64,000 nucleotides of DNA from Burkholderia sp. BCC1644 (GCF_902833225.1 NZ_CADFEI010000007.1:352915-416914); one strand, 5' to 3'. Shown: positions 1 through 7,962, counted from the stretch's first letter. Numbers and translations: made by a program. The notes: a model not told the origin generated them from the sequence alone.

Positions 1-236
1 ACGGCAGGCGGTTTGAACTTCGCCGCCCAGTCAACGTCGGCGCCGCGCGCGGCGCCCTGCGCCTTCAGCTGATCGAGGAGCGCTGGATCGATGCGCAAGC
101 CGCGGCGCGGCCCTTCGATAGTCGGCCAGTTCGGCTCGACGCGCTGCGCCGTCGGGACCGCAACGGGGCGTGCGGCCGCCGGCGCGGTCGGCGCCAGCAG
201 CGCGCGCGGGATGAGGGATTGCAGTTTCTCGAGCAT
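1..236 (-). CDS. N-terminal part of a phage structural-region gene, cut by the window edge
   Basis: An open frame reads leftward from an ATG at 236 to base 1 without a stop, giving 78 residues that begin MLEKLQSLIP. The early residues are rich in Ala and Pro, followed by a more ordered stretch. It starts 17 bases after the stop of the 204-residue gene downstream of the terminase. In phages of this layout the next large gene is usually the portal protein, so portal is the first guess, but nothing in the visible part proves it. No clear ribosome binding site precedes the ATG. Confidence 0.55.
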   Translation of the reverse strand, partial: MLEKLQSLIPRALLAPTAPAAARPVAVPTAQRVEPNWPTIEGPRRGLRIDPALLDQLKAQGAARGADVDWAAKFKPPA

Positions 237-253
237 GCGCGCCGCCGTGGTGG

Positions 254-868
254 TTACGAGAGGTCCGACGAGCTGTAATCGCCCGTCGTTTCGGCCTTAC
301 CGGAGGCCACCGTATGCAGATGCAGCAGCACGCCGATCGCATTCAGCTCGTTGCGGAGCGCGTGCACGAAGTCCTCTTCGCGTTCGTGCAGCTGCGTCAG
401 CAGACCAGCGAAGCGTTCGCGCGCCTCAGCGTGGTCCTCGACGTCGATCGACACGGCCGGAGTCGGGTCGACCACGTCAGCACCATCGAGGATTGCGCCA
501 TTCTCCGTCGGGTTCGGCGAGGCAACCGCGCTGTCCGTCGCACTCGCGGGCGTCGATTCGGCCGCATCCGGGACAGCGCTCGACTCCCCCGATGGCGCGA
601 CCTCCGGCGCATCACCTTGCGGCGCGCCCGCGGCTGCGATGTCGCCGGAGAGCAATGCAGGCGCAGCAGACGAGGAGATGTCGTTTTCGGGGCCGGCGGC
701 CGCAGCAGACGCAGTGCCGCTCGACTCCCCCGCGTCACTCGCGGGAGCGGCCGCCGCGTCGGTTGCTGCCGGAGCGAGAACCTGGTCGACCGCAGGCTCC
801 GACGGATCGATCGCGAATTGCGCGTGCGTGAGGCCGAGCACTGCGGCAAGAATGGTACGAATGCGCAT
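254..868 (-). CDS. Ala/Pro/Ser-rich phage protein between terminase and the next capsid-region gene
   Basis: 204 residues with a GGAGA ribosome binding site about 12 bases before the ATG. The first 17 residues are hydrophobic after two arginines and end in Thr-His-Ala-Gln, which resembles a weak signal peptide. Residues about 20-135 are almost only Ala, Pro, Ser, Asp, Glu and Gly and should be disordered. Residues about 140-195 form a charged helical segment (EARERFAGLLTQLHEREEDF region). The family is not recognised. Its place after the terminase and its acidic, disordered composition would also fit a head-assembly accessory or scaffold-like role, which is only a guess. Confidence 0.6.
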   Translation of the reverse strand: MRIRTILAAVLGLTHAQFAIDPSEPAVDQVLAPAATDAAAAPASDAGESSGTASAAAAGPENDISSSAAPALLSGDIAAAGAPQGDAPEVAPSGESSAVPDAAESTPASATDSAVASPNPTENGAILDGADVVDPTPAVSIDVEDHAEARERFAGLLTQLHEREEDFVHALRNELNAIGVLLHLHTVASGKAETTGDYSSSDLS

Positions 869-916
869 TATTGAAAATCTCCGATAAAATGGCCGATTAA
901 GGCCGGGAAAATCGCT

Positions 917-2383
917 TTATGCGGTGGCGAGTGCGGCCAATGCTTCACGACTGATATTCAGCCCATTACCGCGACCGCGAATATAGCCGTCCATCGAATA
1001 TCGAATGCCGTCGATGTGGTGATTCCACTTGTCGACGATTATAGGCAACACGTCCCCCGTGGTTTTGTCGACCTTGTACGAGTAATTCTCGAATTCCTCT
1101 TTCGTCTTTACGCACCGTGAATGGATAATAATTCGATCAAAACCACGTAAAAACGCGATTCCGTCTTCTACCGATCCACCCCATTTTTTTGCCGCGTCGA
1201 TATTGAAACCTTGCTTCGCGACATGCGAAATGGTTTCAGGGCGTGAGCAGTCGGCTTTGATTTTCCATTTCCGCGCGCCGGGGATACCCTTGAATTTCAT
1301 GTCGTCGCCGGCTCTCCACTTCGCGACCTGCTCGGCTCGCATGCCTTCCTTGCCGGCGAACAGCTTCCAGATGTCGTCAAGGTCGGTCTGCTTTCCGTGT
1401 GCCTCCCAGTCGATCATCAGATCGTTGCCGCGCACCCAACAGCGGTTGAGCGTCGTCGGGTCGACAGCGAACCCCCAGTCGGCGCCGAAGAAGAAGCGCG
1501 CGTTGGCAGGCGTCTCGAACGTCTCGACGCGCCATTTCCCAGCGAAGATCAGCTCGTCGGATCGGCGGTTGAACTTCCCTTCCCAGATCCAGTTGTACCG
1601 GTCGAGGTCGGTGCGCAGCATCTTCTGCCGCTCGAGCTCCAGCTCCTCCGGGAACCACGGATTGTCCGACCAGTTGCAGCGGATGATGATCCGCTCGTCA
1701 TCCTCGTAGTACCCGTCGACCATCTGCTCGACGTACGGCGCGACCTCGTCGGCCCAGACCGGGTCCGTCTCGCGATTCGGGTTGAACGTGATCCATATCT
1801 CAGATCCGGCCGCGCGAATGGTCGGGAACAGGATGTCGAGCGATTCGCGCGACACGTTCTCGCCTTCGTCGATCCACGCGACGGTCACGCCCGTGAAGCC
1901 CTTCAGCGCGCGCTGGTTGCGGAACAGGCCACGGAACGAGAACCGGCTGCCGTTCGCCGGCACGCTGATCGACTTCTTCAGCCGGCGGAATGAGTCGCCC
2001 AGGTCGCGCCGGTCGATCTCCTCCGCGATTTCCTGATAGCTCGACTCCTCGATCGAGTTCTGGATTTCGCGTAGGCAGAGGTTGTGCTCACGCCGGGCCT
2101 GCGCTCGCGCCGCCAGGATAGAAACGACGGTCCGCGTCTTCATCGACCCACGGCCGCCGATCACGATCTTGCGCCGCTTCTTCTTGAGCAGCGGCGCCAG
2201 CTTCTCCGCTATCAGCACGGTCGGCTCGGCGTCTGTTTCCTCGCCGTCGACCGTCAGCCGCTTGATGACGTTCCGGTCCATGTCGACGATGCCGAATACG
2301 GCCGGCCGGTCTTCAGTGGCGACGCCGGAGAAGTAGGACTCGACGCGGGTGATCGCGGCGTGGGAGAGGCGGCGGCGGCTCAT
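917..2383 (-). CDS. Phage terminase large subunit, PBSX/Terminase_3 type
   Basis: 488 residues, the motor and nuclease that packages phage DNA into the prohead. The ATPase domain shows a Walker A-like GGRGSMKT at residues 76-83 and a Walker B IDE at 171-173. An ITFNPN stretch (198-203) is typical of PBSX-type enzymes. The nuclease half has the acidic ADWGFAVDP segment (301-309), a second KADCSRPET segment near 385, and HHIDGIRYS near 460. The start ATG overlaps the stop of the preceding 94-residue gene (ATGA). The sixth Walker A position is Met where Gly is usual. Length is normal for the family. Confidence 0.93.
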   Translation of the reverse strand: MSRRRLSHAAITRVESYFSGVATEDRPAVFGIVDMDRNVIKRLTVDGEETDAEPTVLIAEKLAPLLKKKRRKIVIGGRGSMKTRTVVSILAARAQARREHNLCLREIQNSIEESSYQEIAEEIDRRDLGDSFRRLKKSISVPANGSRFSFRGLFRNQRALKGFTGVTVAWIDEGENVSRESLDILFPTIRAAGSEIWITFNPNRETDPVWADEVAPYVEQMVDGYYEDDERIIIRCNWSDNPWFPEELELERQKMLRTDLDRYNWIWEGKFNRRSDELIFAGKWRVETFETPANARFFFGADWGFAVDPTTLNRCWVRGNDLMIDWEAHGKQTDLDDIWKLFAGKEGMRAEQVAKWRAGDDMKFKGIPGARKWKIKADCSRPETISHVAKQGFNIDAAKKWGGSVEDGIAFLRGFDRIIIHSRCVKTKEEFENYSYKVDKTTGDVLPIIVDKWNHHIDGIRYSMDGYIRGRGNGLNISREALAALATA

Positions 2384-2664
2384 GCGGTGAGTAGCGTCTC
2401 GTCGGGAATTTCATCGTTGATCGGCACGCCGCTGATCGGGCGCAGCCACGCGTCTAGCAACGAGCCGTCGAGGAACATGCGGCCGTGGTCGTTGAACCAT
2501 GCGGCTTTCCACGTGCACCACCATGCCGGCCGCTGATCCCATGGGGCACCTGGCCCGCGCGGCGGAACGAAGCGGACAACCTCGACGATCAGCCCGTCGA
2601 GCGTCTTGCGCGGCCATTCGGCCGGAACGACGACGATCGCCATGTCGCCCGCTTTCACGTTCAT
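2380..2664 (-). CDS. Small phage protein, paralogue of the 97-residue protein at 5387-5680
   Basis: 94 residues, with no recognised domain. It starts MNVKAGDMAIVVVPAEWP and ends with LRPISGVPINDEIPDE. The same layout (MN-K-GD-AI at the start, LRPISG-P-xDE at the end, a Trp-rich middle) occurs in the protein encoded at 5387-5680, so the two are duplicates within one operon. The beta-rich start resembles a small SH3-like fold, but this is inference. It overlaps the terminase start by four bases and follows the 144-residue DUF5681-like gene after a 3-base gap. Confidence 0.7.
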   Translation of the reverse strand: MNVKAGDMAIVVVPAEWPRKTLDGLIVEVVRFVPPRGPGAPWDQRPAWWCTWKAAWFNDHGRMFLDGSLLDAWLRPISGVPINDEIPDETLLTA

Positions 2665-2667
2665 CGC

Positions 2668-3102
2668 TCATTTCCCCTGCGCCGCGAGCGCCTTCTCGAC
2701 CTGCGCGAGGCGGTCGGCCAGCTCGCTGATCTCGAGCACATCGAGCTTCGCGCGGATCATGTTCACGAGCTGCTGGGCGATGTCCGGCGAGACCTTTCCG
2801 GCGGCTACGGCGCGCAGCACGGCGTCGACCTGCTGCACAGGCGTGCCGTCCTCGGGAAACTCGAACTGCACTGCGGGCGCGACGGGCTTTGCGGCCGGCG
2901 CCACGCGCGTCAGCAGTTCCTTCAGCATCAGCGTGTCGCCCTGTTCGATCGCTTTCTCGGCGACCTTCTTGTAGAAGCCCTTCTCGTTCAGCTTCGTCTG
3001 TTCCTTGATGGCCTCGAGGATCTTCGTGCGCATCTCCTTGCCGCGCGGCTTGCGAGTGCGGGGTTGGCGCTCGGCCGAAAACTGGGTGGCTTCTCTGCTC
3101 AT
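2668..3102 (-). CDS. DUF5681-like protein next to terminase, possible small terminase
   Basis: 144 residues from the ATG at 3102, preceded by GGAAGG at a suitable distance; an ATG nine bases upstream would sit directly on that site, so the inner start is preferred. The N-terminal part carries a basic RTRKPRGKEMRTKILEAIKEQ stretch followed by helices (KGFYKKVAEKAIEQGD), like DUF5681 phage proteins. A helical C-terminus (LDVLEISELADRLAQVEKAL) could oligomerise. Its place upstream of the large terminase suggests the DNA-recognising small subunit. That role is inferred from position only. Confidence 0.68.
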   Translation of the reverse strand: MSREATQFSAERQPRTRKPRGKEMRTKILEAIKEQTKLNEKGFYKKVAEKAIEQGDTLMLKELLTRVAPAAKPVAPAVQFEFPEDGTPVQQVDAVLRAVAAGKVSPDIAQQLVNMIRAKLDVLEISELADRLAQVEKALAAQGK

Positions 3103-3171
3103 GTCCGTCATTCCTTCCGTGATTTGCGGTGGTGGGTGCCCGTCTTTCCGGGCTGTCACTGCCTGGCACAT

Positions 3172-3462
3172 TCAAGCTGCAGTTCGCCTCGGAGACGCTC
3201 CCGCCCTTTCGGGCGCCGCATGTGCCATACGGTGTTGATCGTCACGCCAGTCGAGGAACGGGCGGCGCAGGAAGTGGTGAAAGCGATCGATCGCGTGCTG
3301 ATCGGTCGCCAGCTCGCGACGAGACTCGACCTTGCACACGGTGCGGATGAACGTCGCGGCCTCGTCGATCGTGACGGGGTCGCCGTTGACGTAGGTGCCG
3401 ACCCACTCGCGGAACTGCGGATCACGCGGCAACATGCCGGCGAGTTGGACGATGGTCGCCAT
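3172..3462 (-). CDS. Phage hypothetical protein, 96 residues
   Basis: Starts at the ATG overlapping the stop of the Cys-rich small gene upstream (ATGA at 3462). The sequence MATIVQLAGMLPRDPQFREW, then a helical, Arg/His-rich C-terminus, is compact and soluble. No domain is recognised. Codon use and the overlap support a real gene in the leftward operon. Confidence 0.65.
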   Translation of the reverse strand: MATIVQLAGMLPRDPQFREWVGTYVNGDPVTIDEAATFIRTVCKVESRRELATDQHAIDRFHHFLRRPFLDWRDDQHRMAHAAPERAGASPRRTAA

Positions 3463-3629
3463 CAGTCGCGCTCCTCGTCGCCTTCGCTCGCAGCGGCGGC
3501 CGTCGTGTCCGGATAGAACGCGCGGCACGCCGGGCTGATCGCCGACGTCTGGTAGCGATCCGACATGCGACTCAGGCAGTCGCCGAACTCGGCGTCGAAG
3601 TATTCGCATTCGGCGCAGGTGCGCTGCAT
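3462..3629 (-). CDS. Small Cys-rich (zinc-knuckle-like) phage protein
   Basis: 55 residues. Cysteines at about positions 5, 8, 18 and 34 have the spacing C-x2-C-x9-C-x15-C, followed by a conserved-looking RAFYP. This suggests a small zinc-binding fold of the kind often found in phage early operons. A stretch AGGCCT precedes the start, and the stop overlaps the next ATG. Function unknown. Confidence 0.68.
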   Translation of the reverse strand: MQRTCAECEYFDAEFGDCLSRMSDRYQTSAISPACRAFYPDTTAAAASEGDEERD

Positions 3630-3630
3630 G

Positions 3631-3792
3631 TCAGGCCTCCTCGACGCGAACGCGGATGCCTCGCATTACGAAGCGCGACAGCCAGTCGTCATCGGGAAGC
3701 CGGCCGGTGCCGGCTGCGTAGATGCCGATCGCGTACAGCGCCGGCGTGAGCCACCAGGCACGGGAGACGGTCAGACGGATTTCCTGTCGCAT
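3631..3792 (-). CDS. Small phage protein with one hydrophobic segment
   Basis: 53 residues from the ATG at 3792, which starts one base after the stop of the gene at 3794-4042. Residues about 10-28 (SRAWWLTPALYAIGIYAAG) form a possible membrane helix. The C-terminal half is charged. Function unknown; it is too isolated from lysis genes to call a holin. Confidence 0.6.
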   Translation of the reverse strand: MRQEIRLTVSRAWWLTPALYAIGIYAAGTGRLPDDDWLSRFVMRGIRVRVEEA

Positions 3793-3793
3793 G

Positions 3794-4042
3794 TCACACG
3801 TCCTCCACGGCAAGCGCGACGGGCGGCATCGTGCGGCCGATCACGTACAGGATCACCGGCGCGCCAGCGGCGAGTGCCGCCAGCTCGGCAGACGTCGGAC
3901 GCCAGTACGAAGCGACCGCGTCGACGCCTTCGACGAACTCGACGCGCGTGATCGGCAGCGCGCTGCACGGCAGTTCGCCATGGTCCCAACCTTGCGGCGC
4001 GCCGAGCACCGCATTGTTCGATGGGTGTTGGATGCGGTCCAC
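3794..4042 (-). CDS. Phage hypothetical protein, 82 residues, GTG start
   Basis: Starts at a GTG directly after the RusA stop; the GGAGG Shine-Dalgarno sequence overlaps the last codons of the RusA gene. The protein (VDRIQHPSNNAVLGAPQGWD at the start) has no recognised domain; it has a hydrophobic C-terminal stretch (LAALAAGAPVILYVIG). It belongs to the same operon as the resolvase. Confidence 0.68.
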   Translation of the reverse strand: MDRIQHPSNNAVLGAPQGWDHGELPCSALPITRVEFVEGVDAVASYWRPTSAELAALAAGAPVILYVIGRTMPPVALAVEDV

Positions 4043-4043
4043 G

Positions 4044-4517
4044 TCACACCTCCAGCGGATCGGGGATCGGCAGGTCGAGCGCGAGGCCGGCCTGCGGCTG
4101 AGCGACGACGATCGGCGTGATCGTGACGACGACGCGCGCATCGCCGTCGGGCTCCCCCACCCGGCCGGAGTCGGCCCAGATCCAGAAATCGTCTTCGAAC
4201 GCGATCTCCTTCAACGAGTCGTAAAGGCACTTGCGCGCGTTGTCGAGATCGATGCGCTGTACGGTGTCGTCCCAATGCGCGCCGTGCAGTCGCTGACGCT
4301 TCTGCCAGTCCTGCGGACGCTTCGCGTACAGCACGATGTCGACGCTCACGCGGCCCTTGATCGCTTCGCGCACGCCCGCCGCACGCAACAGCCAGCCCAC
4401 CTCCTGCTTGTAGGCTTTCGCCTCGGCGCTCGGCGCGGTCATGACTCGCTTGCCGAGGATGAACGACTTCCAGTAGCGGTTCGCGCTGATCGGATACGGG
4501 AGGGTGACGGTCAGCAT
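4044..4517 (-). CDS. rusA: RusA-family Holliday junction resolvase
   Basis: 157 residues. RusA enzymes cut four-way junctions as dimers. The family start LPYPISANRYWKSF is clear, as is the core segment RIDLDNARKCLYDSL (about residues 95-109) with the two metal-binding aspartates and the conserved Lys, followed by FEDDFWIW. The protein is somewhat longer than the E. coli enzyme. The ATG at 4517 overlaps the upstream stop. In the prophage it lies between replication and packaging genes, where resolving branched DNA before packaging makes sense. Confidence 0.92.
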   Translation of the reverse strand: MLTVTLPYPISANRYWKSFILGKRVMTAPSAEAKAYKQEVGWLLRAAGVREAIKGRVSVDIVLYAKRPQDWQKRQRLHGAHWDDTVQRIDLDNARKCLYDSLKEIAFEDDFWIWADSGRVGEPDGDARVVVTITPIVVAQPQAGLALDLPIPDPLEV

Positions 4518-4831
4518 GGCGCCACCTCCGCACGCCGCGCTTCCTCGACGCGGCGCATGCGCTCGGCGATCGCACGCAGCATCTCGCACTCGATGTCGGT
4601 CAGCGCGAGGCCGGCCGCATTGAGCTGGATCTCGCCGCTGCGGATCGTGACGGCCGGGCGCGCGAGCGTACCCTCGGCGACCATCATCATTGCGTCGACG
4701 ATCGCGCTCTGCAGGATCGCGGTGAACTGCGTGGTCAGGCCCGGCAGCTTCGAGCGATCGATCGACGCGATGCCGCGCGCGACCTCAAGCGCATGCCGAT
4801 CCCATTCGGCGGGCGGGGTGCGCGTGCTCAT
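4511..4831 (-). CDS. Phage hypothetical protein, 106 residues
   Basis: Soluble and helical with a C-terminal coiled segment (CEMLRAIAERMRRVEEARRA). It contains MMMVAEGTLARPAV and an acidic-basic mix but no domain I can name. It overlaps both neighbours by a few bases, which supports translation within the early operon. Confidence 0.68.
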   Translation of the reverse strand: MSTRTPPAEWDRHALEVARGIASIDRSKLPGLTTQFTAILQSAIVDAMMMVAEGTLARPAVTIRSGEIQLNAAGLALTDIECEMLRAIAERMRRVEEARRAEVAPC

Positions 4832-5058
4832 CGTGCGGCCTCCATCAGCGGGCGAAGGTCTTCGCGCACCGGGTTCTGCGCGAGCTTGTGCAGCGTCTCG
4901 AGGAACGCCGGTTCGGCGTACACGCCGGTCTGCTCGATCTGCAGCAGCAGTTCGAGCGCGCCGATGCGGATCGCGCGCACCTGGTCGGGGGACGGCAATG
5001 CCTCGGCGCTGCTCGCTCGCGGCGGCGGCGGTAACGGTGCGTGCGGATCGGGTCTCAT
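4828..5058 (-). CDS. Phage hypothetical protein, 76 residues
   Basis: Begins with a Pro-rich stretch (MRPDPHAPLPPPPRASS), then a helical domain LPSPDQVRAIRIGALELLLQ. No family is recognised. Start and stop overlap neighbouring genes by four bases. Confidence 0.65.
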   Translation of the reverse strand: MRPDPHAPLPPPPRASSAEALPSPDQVRAIRIGALELLLQIEQTGVYAEPAFLETLHKLAQNPVREDLRPLMEAAR

Positions 5059-5390
5059 GCGTCGGTCTCCGAGAAGTGGGGTTCAGCGTGTGTCGGACCG
5101 GTCACCGGCGCCGAGGGAATGTCGTATTGCCGGCCGATCTCGCGCGTCAGCTCGATCAGCTGGTTTTCTGCGGCGAGGATGGCCGCGTAGCCCGCGCCTT
5201 CGCGGCGCAGGAGCTTCACGCGATCGACGATCGCGGCGTGCTGGTTCAGCACCGAGGTGATGGCGTCGTTGCTCGCTGACGAGCCGCGGAAGTGGCACGC
5301 GCAGTACCACTTCCCCGACACGCCGAACGAGCCGAGCATCGGGCAGCCGTAGGCCGCGCAGCTGCCTGCCGGGACGCCGTCGGTGTTCAT
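5055..5390 (-). CDS. Phage protein with N-terminal Cys/His cluster
   Basis: 111 residues. The first third has cysteines and a histidine in the pattern C-x4-C-x13-C-x-C-H (CAAYGC and YCACHF), which suggests zinc binding. The remainder is helical. Proteins of this type occur in Burkholderia phage early regions, but I know of no established function. It overlaps both neighbours by four bases. Confidence 0.68.
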   Translation of the reverse strand: MNTDGVPAGSCAAYGCPMLGSFGVSGKWYCACHFRGSSASNDAITSVLNQHAAIVDRVKLLRREGAGYAAILAAENQLIELTREIGRQYDIPSAPVTGPTHAEPHFSETDA

Positions 5391-5680
5391 GCGACGACCT
5401 CGTCTTCGACTTCATCCGCCACGGGTAATCCGCTGATCGGGCGAAGACAGCGATCGGGGACCGGCGCGAAAACAGTGGTGCGCGTGCGGTTATGACCCAT
5501 CGGCGCTTCCACCGGATTTTGGAATCGAACGATCCACTCGTAATCGACGGCCTCGTGCCAGACGCCGTCAGGAAGCCTGAAGTCGACGTTCTGCGGGCAA
5601 CGTCCGACCACTTCGACGACGCGCCCCGCGACGACTCGGCCACGGATCAGGATCGCCAGATCACCGAGTTTGCAGTTCAT
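5387..5680 (-). CDS. Small phage protein, paralogue of the 94-residue protein at 2380-2664
   Basis: 97 residues starting MNCKLGDLAILIRGRVVAGR and ending DRCLRPISGLPVADEVEDE. The beginning and end match the protein encoded at 2380-2664, while the middle differs. The repeated LRPISG-P-xDE tail indicates duplication and divergence. No catalytic motif is visible. Translation is coupled to the replication gene upstream (overlap at 5677-5680). Confidence 0.72.
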   Translation of the reverse strand: MNCKLGDLAILIRGRVVAGRVVEVVGRCPQNVDFRLPDGVWHEAVDYEWIVRFQNPVEAPMGHNRTRTTVFAPVPDRCLRPISGLPVADEVEDEVVA

Positions 5681-6423
5681 GCCCGCACCTCCGCCGCATA
5701 GCCCGTCACGCGCCGCGCCGCCGCCTGCTTCAGCTCCGCCGTGTGCTCGGCGTCCTCACGTGCACGGGCGGATTTTTCGAGGGACGAACGCGTGCGCGCG
5801 CTCCCAATCCCCGCAACCATCGCCTTCAACCGCGCGAGGTTCGCCTCGACATCGACGGCCGGGGACGGATCGCTTTCGCTCGTCAGCAAAGGCACGACGG
5901 CCTGTGCATGCGTCAGCTGCAGGCGCCCTGCTCGCACGGCCTGGTCGACGACCTCGATGCGGCGTTGCGCGTCGAAGCCCTGCGAGACCACCCACTGCGG
6001 CGGCTGATTCGCACCGCGATTCCTGTCGACAATCCGCGCGTATGCCGCCTTGAACGCCATGCGTGCACCGATCTCGTCACCGTCGAACACGGGCGATGCG
6101 ATGGCCCATGCCTCGGCGATTTCCTGCGTCCAGACGACGGTCTCGCGCTCGTCGGCCGAGCGGATCGCGATGGCCCATGCTTCATCGGGCTCGGGCCGGC
6201 CGTCGCTCATCTTCGGCAGGTGCTTCAGGATCGACGCGGGCGTCGGCGCGAACTCGCTCGTCGCGACGTGGCGCGACAGCGCGCGCAGCACCGCGTCGAG
6301 CGGAAACGTTTCGAGCTGCGACCAGAAAACGCGGAGCACTGCGGGGCTCGGGAGCGCCTGGCGCGCGGTTTCGTGCGCGAGATCGAGAGCGTCCTTGAAC
6401 GCCTGCTTGTCGTTCGGGGTCAT
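5677..6423 (-). CDS. Phage replication accessory protein (lambda P-like position)
   Basis: 248 residues, mostly helical. The stretch LRVFWSQLETFPLDAVLRAL followed by the segment through PTPASILKHLP resembles phage proteins annotated as replication P or helicase-loader-like. It follows the DUF1376 replication gene by three bases, the order expected for an O/P-like pair. No Walker motif is present, so it would not be a DnaC-type ATPase. The replication role is inferred from position and this partial resemblance. Confidence 0.6.
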   Translation of the reverse strand: MTPNDKQAFKDALDLAHETARQALPSPAVLRVFWSQLETFPLDAVLRALSRHVATSEFAPTPASILKHLPKMSDGRPEPDEAWAIAIRSADERETVVWTQEIAEAWAIASPVFDGDEIGARMAFKAAYARIVDRNRGANQPPQWVVSQGFDAQRRIEVVDQAVRAGRLQLTHAQAVVPLLTSESDPSPAVDVEANLARLKAMVAGIGSARTRSSLEKSARAREDAEHTAELKQAAARRVTGYAAEVRA

Positions 6424-6426
6424 GGG

Positions 6427-7443
6427 TCAGTGCTCCATGTCGATGACGTTGGGATCGGATTCGGGCGTTTCCGCCAGCCACGCGTCGCCGTTCGCCTTGC
6501 TGATCGCGCGGCGGCGTTCTTCGGGGGTCTGGCGGGATTGCATCGGCCGAGCGCCGTTGCGCGGGCGATTCGCTTCGGCCGCCCAGCGTTGCGCGATGGC
6601 GATCACGAACCCGGCCTTGATGCGGCCTGTCGGATCGGATGTTTTCGCCTCAACGCATGCAGCCTCGATGGTCGCGACCGTCATGCCGGCTTCAGCGGCT
6701 GCGATGACGCGCGGGTCTCCGGGATGGGCTTCGATCGAGTGCCGACGCATGGCGGCGGACAGGTCGGACGGACGGACAGCTACGCGAGGTTCACCACCTA
6801 CGTCCGTCCGTACAGAGGGGTTTACTGTCTCTGTCCTTGTCCTGTCCTTGTCTATAGCCGTTGCAGGTGCGTCACCGGAGACGCTTTGCGACGTCACACC
6901 GGTGACGTTTTCCGTAACAGGTGCGACGCTTTCCGTAACAGGTAGCGTCGCAATCAGGCGTTCCAGTTCGGCCGTTTTCGTGTCGTATGCGGGGACGATT
7001 CCATGCTGGCGGAGACGCTCGAACATCGCTTTGCGCCGCTCGCGGTGCTGCTGCTGCCGCGTCTGCTGGTTCTCCTCGCGCTCGGCATGGTCGTCGCGCC
7101 GCTGCATCGCCTCGATCGCCTTCTCGGCGATGACCGGGTGATACAGGCGCCCGTCACTGCACTTCACGAAGCCGCGCAGCGCGACGGCGCGGACTCTCTT
7201 CCACTTGGACAAGTTTTCGGACAGGCCGGCCAGATGCGCGAGCACGCGGTCGTCGTCCGGCAGACTGGCGGCCGGCACCTGCTGCCAGCACTTCGCCCAG
7301 AGACGGAACGCCGTCTTGAACTCGTCGCCGGTCGAGATCCCGAACGTGTCGCTGTCGATGACGCGCACGACGTCAAGCGGCATCCAGCGGTAGCCCGTCA
7401 GATCGCAGTCCGCAGGGGTGAGAGGATTCGGGAGGTCGTTCAC
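6427..7443 (-). CDS. DUF1376/YdaU-like phage replication protein
   Basis: 338 residues from the GTG at 7443, which has GGAGG just upstream and overlaps the stop of the 25-residue membrane ORF. Residues about 5-110 match the DUF1376 winged-helix type (GYRWMPLDVVRVIDSDTF, then KRVRAVALRGFVKCSDGRLYH). The middle is a charged helix (DDHAEREENQQTRQQQHRER) and the C-terminal part is variable. Such proteins are thought to bind origin DNA. The position first in the replication block supports an O-like initiator role. Confidence 0.78.
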   Translation of the reverse strand: MNDLPNPLTPADCDLTGYRWMPLDVVRVIDSDTFGISTGDEFKTAFRLWAKCWQQVPAASLPDDDRVLAHLAGLSENLSKWKRVRAVALRGFVKCSDGRLYHPVIAEKAIEAMQRRDDHAEREENQQTRQQQHRERRKAMFERLRQHGIVPAYDTKTAELERLIATLPVTESVAPVTENVTGVTSQSVSGDAPATAIDKDRTRTETVNPSVRTDVGGEPRVAVRPSDLSAAMRRHSIEAHPGDPRVIAAAEAGMTVATIEAACVEAKTSDPTGRIKAGFVIAIAQRWAAEANRPRNGARPMQSRQTPEERRRAISKANGDAWLAETPESDPNVIDMEH

Positions 7444-7517
7444 ACCCACCTCCACGCGCCGCCGAAGGCGAACCAGATGACGCCGAGCATCCAGGCGTCG
7501 ATGAACAGTTCAAGCAC
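7440..7517 (-). CDS. 25-residue single-helix membrane peptide
   Basis: A GTG-started frame begins just after the TGA of the 69-residue gene and ends on the GTG of the replication gene. The peptide has a short acidic start, then DAWMLGVIWFAFGGAWRW, a plausible membrane helix. It is too short for most gene finders. Its support is the tight fit between two genes and its composition; it could also be a mere leader. Confidence 0.42.
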   Translation of the reverse strand: MLELFIDAWMLGVIWFAFGGAWRWV

Positions 7518-7519
7518 GG

Positions 7520-7729
7520 TCAATCCCCCTGCTCCGTCCCCGTCTGTCCCGACTTGGGCCGGCGCTCGAATGCGACGACAGCCGGGTGCAGCGCGCCGTA
7601 GGCGCTCTTCAGCACGTGGTATCCGAGGTAATCGGGCGTCGACACGCCCTGTTCTGCCGCGCGCACCGCAAGGTCGGCAGCTTCCGCCACCGGCAGCCGA
7701 ACGGGCTGATCTACGCGGTCTTCGCTCAT
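7520..7729 (-). CDS. Phage hypothetical protein, 69 residues
   Basis: Starts MSEDRVDQPVRLPVAEAADL, with a helical region VRAAEQGVSTPDYLGYHVL that resembles a short DNA-binding or ribbon-helix-helix-like element. The ATG overlaps the upstream stop (ATGA). No family is recognised. Confidence 0.65.
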   Translation of the reverse strand: MSEDRVDQPVRLPVAEAADLAVRAAEQGVSTPDYLGYHVLKSAYGALHPAVVAFERRPKSGQTGTEQGD

Positions 7730-7962
7730 GCGCGCACCCGCGGGCCGATTTGCCCCAAGTCGGCACTGACGGCCACGAGCTGCGCGGGCAAAGTGCCAAC
7801 CGCGCCGAACAGCATCAGTTCGGTCAGGCGAGCGAGCGCCGCGGAGTCGCTGTCGATGCCGTGGAGTGCTTTCCAGGTCTGGAGCGCCTCGTACGCGGGG
7901 TCGCGCAGGCGTGTCTTGACCTCGTTGCGATATTCGGCGCGGGTCGGTTTGGCGGGTTTCAT
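7726..7962 (-). CDS. Phage early regulatory-region protein, 78 residues
   Basis: Second gene behind the leftward promoter. The basic N-terminus (MKPAKPTRAEYRNEVKTRLR) and helical remainder suggest a small nucleic-acid-binding protein. It overlaps the Cro-like gene stop by four bases. Function unknown; a CII- or N-like regulatory role would fit the position, but the sequence does not show it. Confidence 0.62.
   Translation of the reverse strand: MKPAKPTRAEYRNEVKTRLRDPAYEALQTWKALHGIDSDSAALARLTELMLFGAVGTLPAQLVAVSADLGQIGPRVRA

Noticed and set aside
3631..3792. Holin gene
   Set aside because: It has only one hydrophobic segment and lies among replication and packaging genes with no endolysin nearby.
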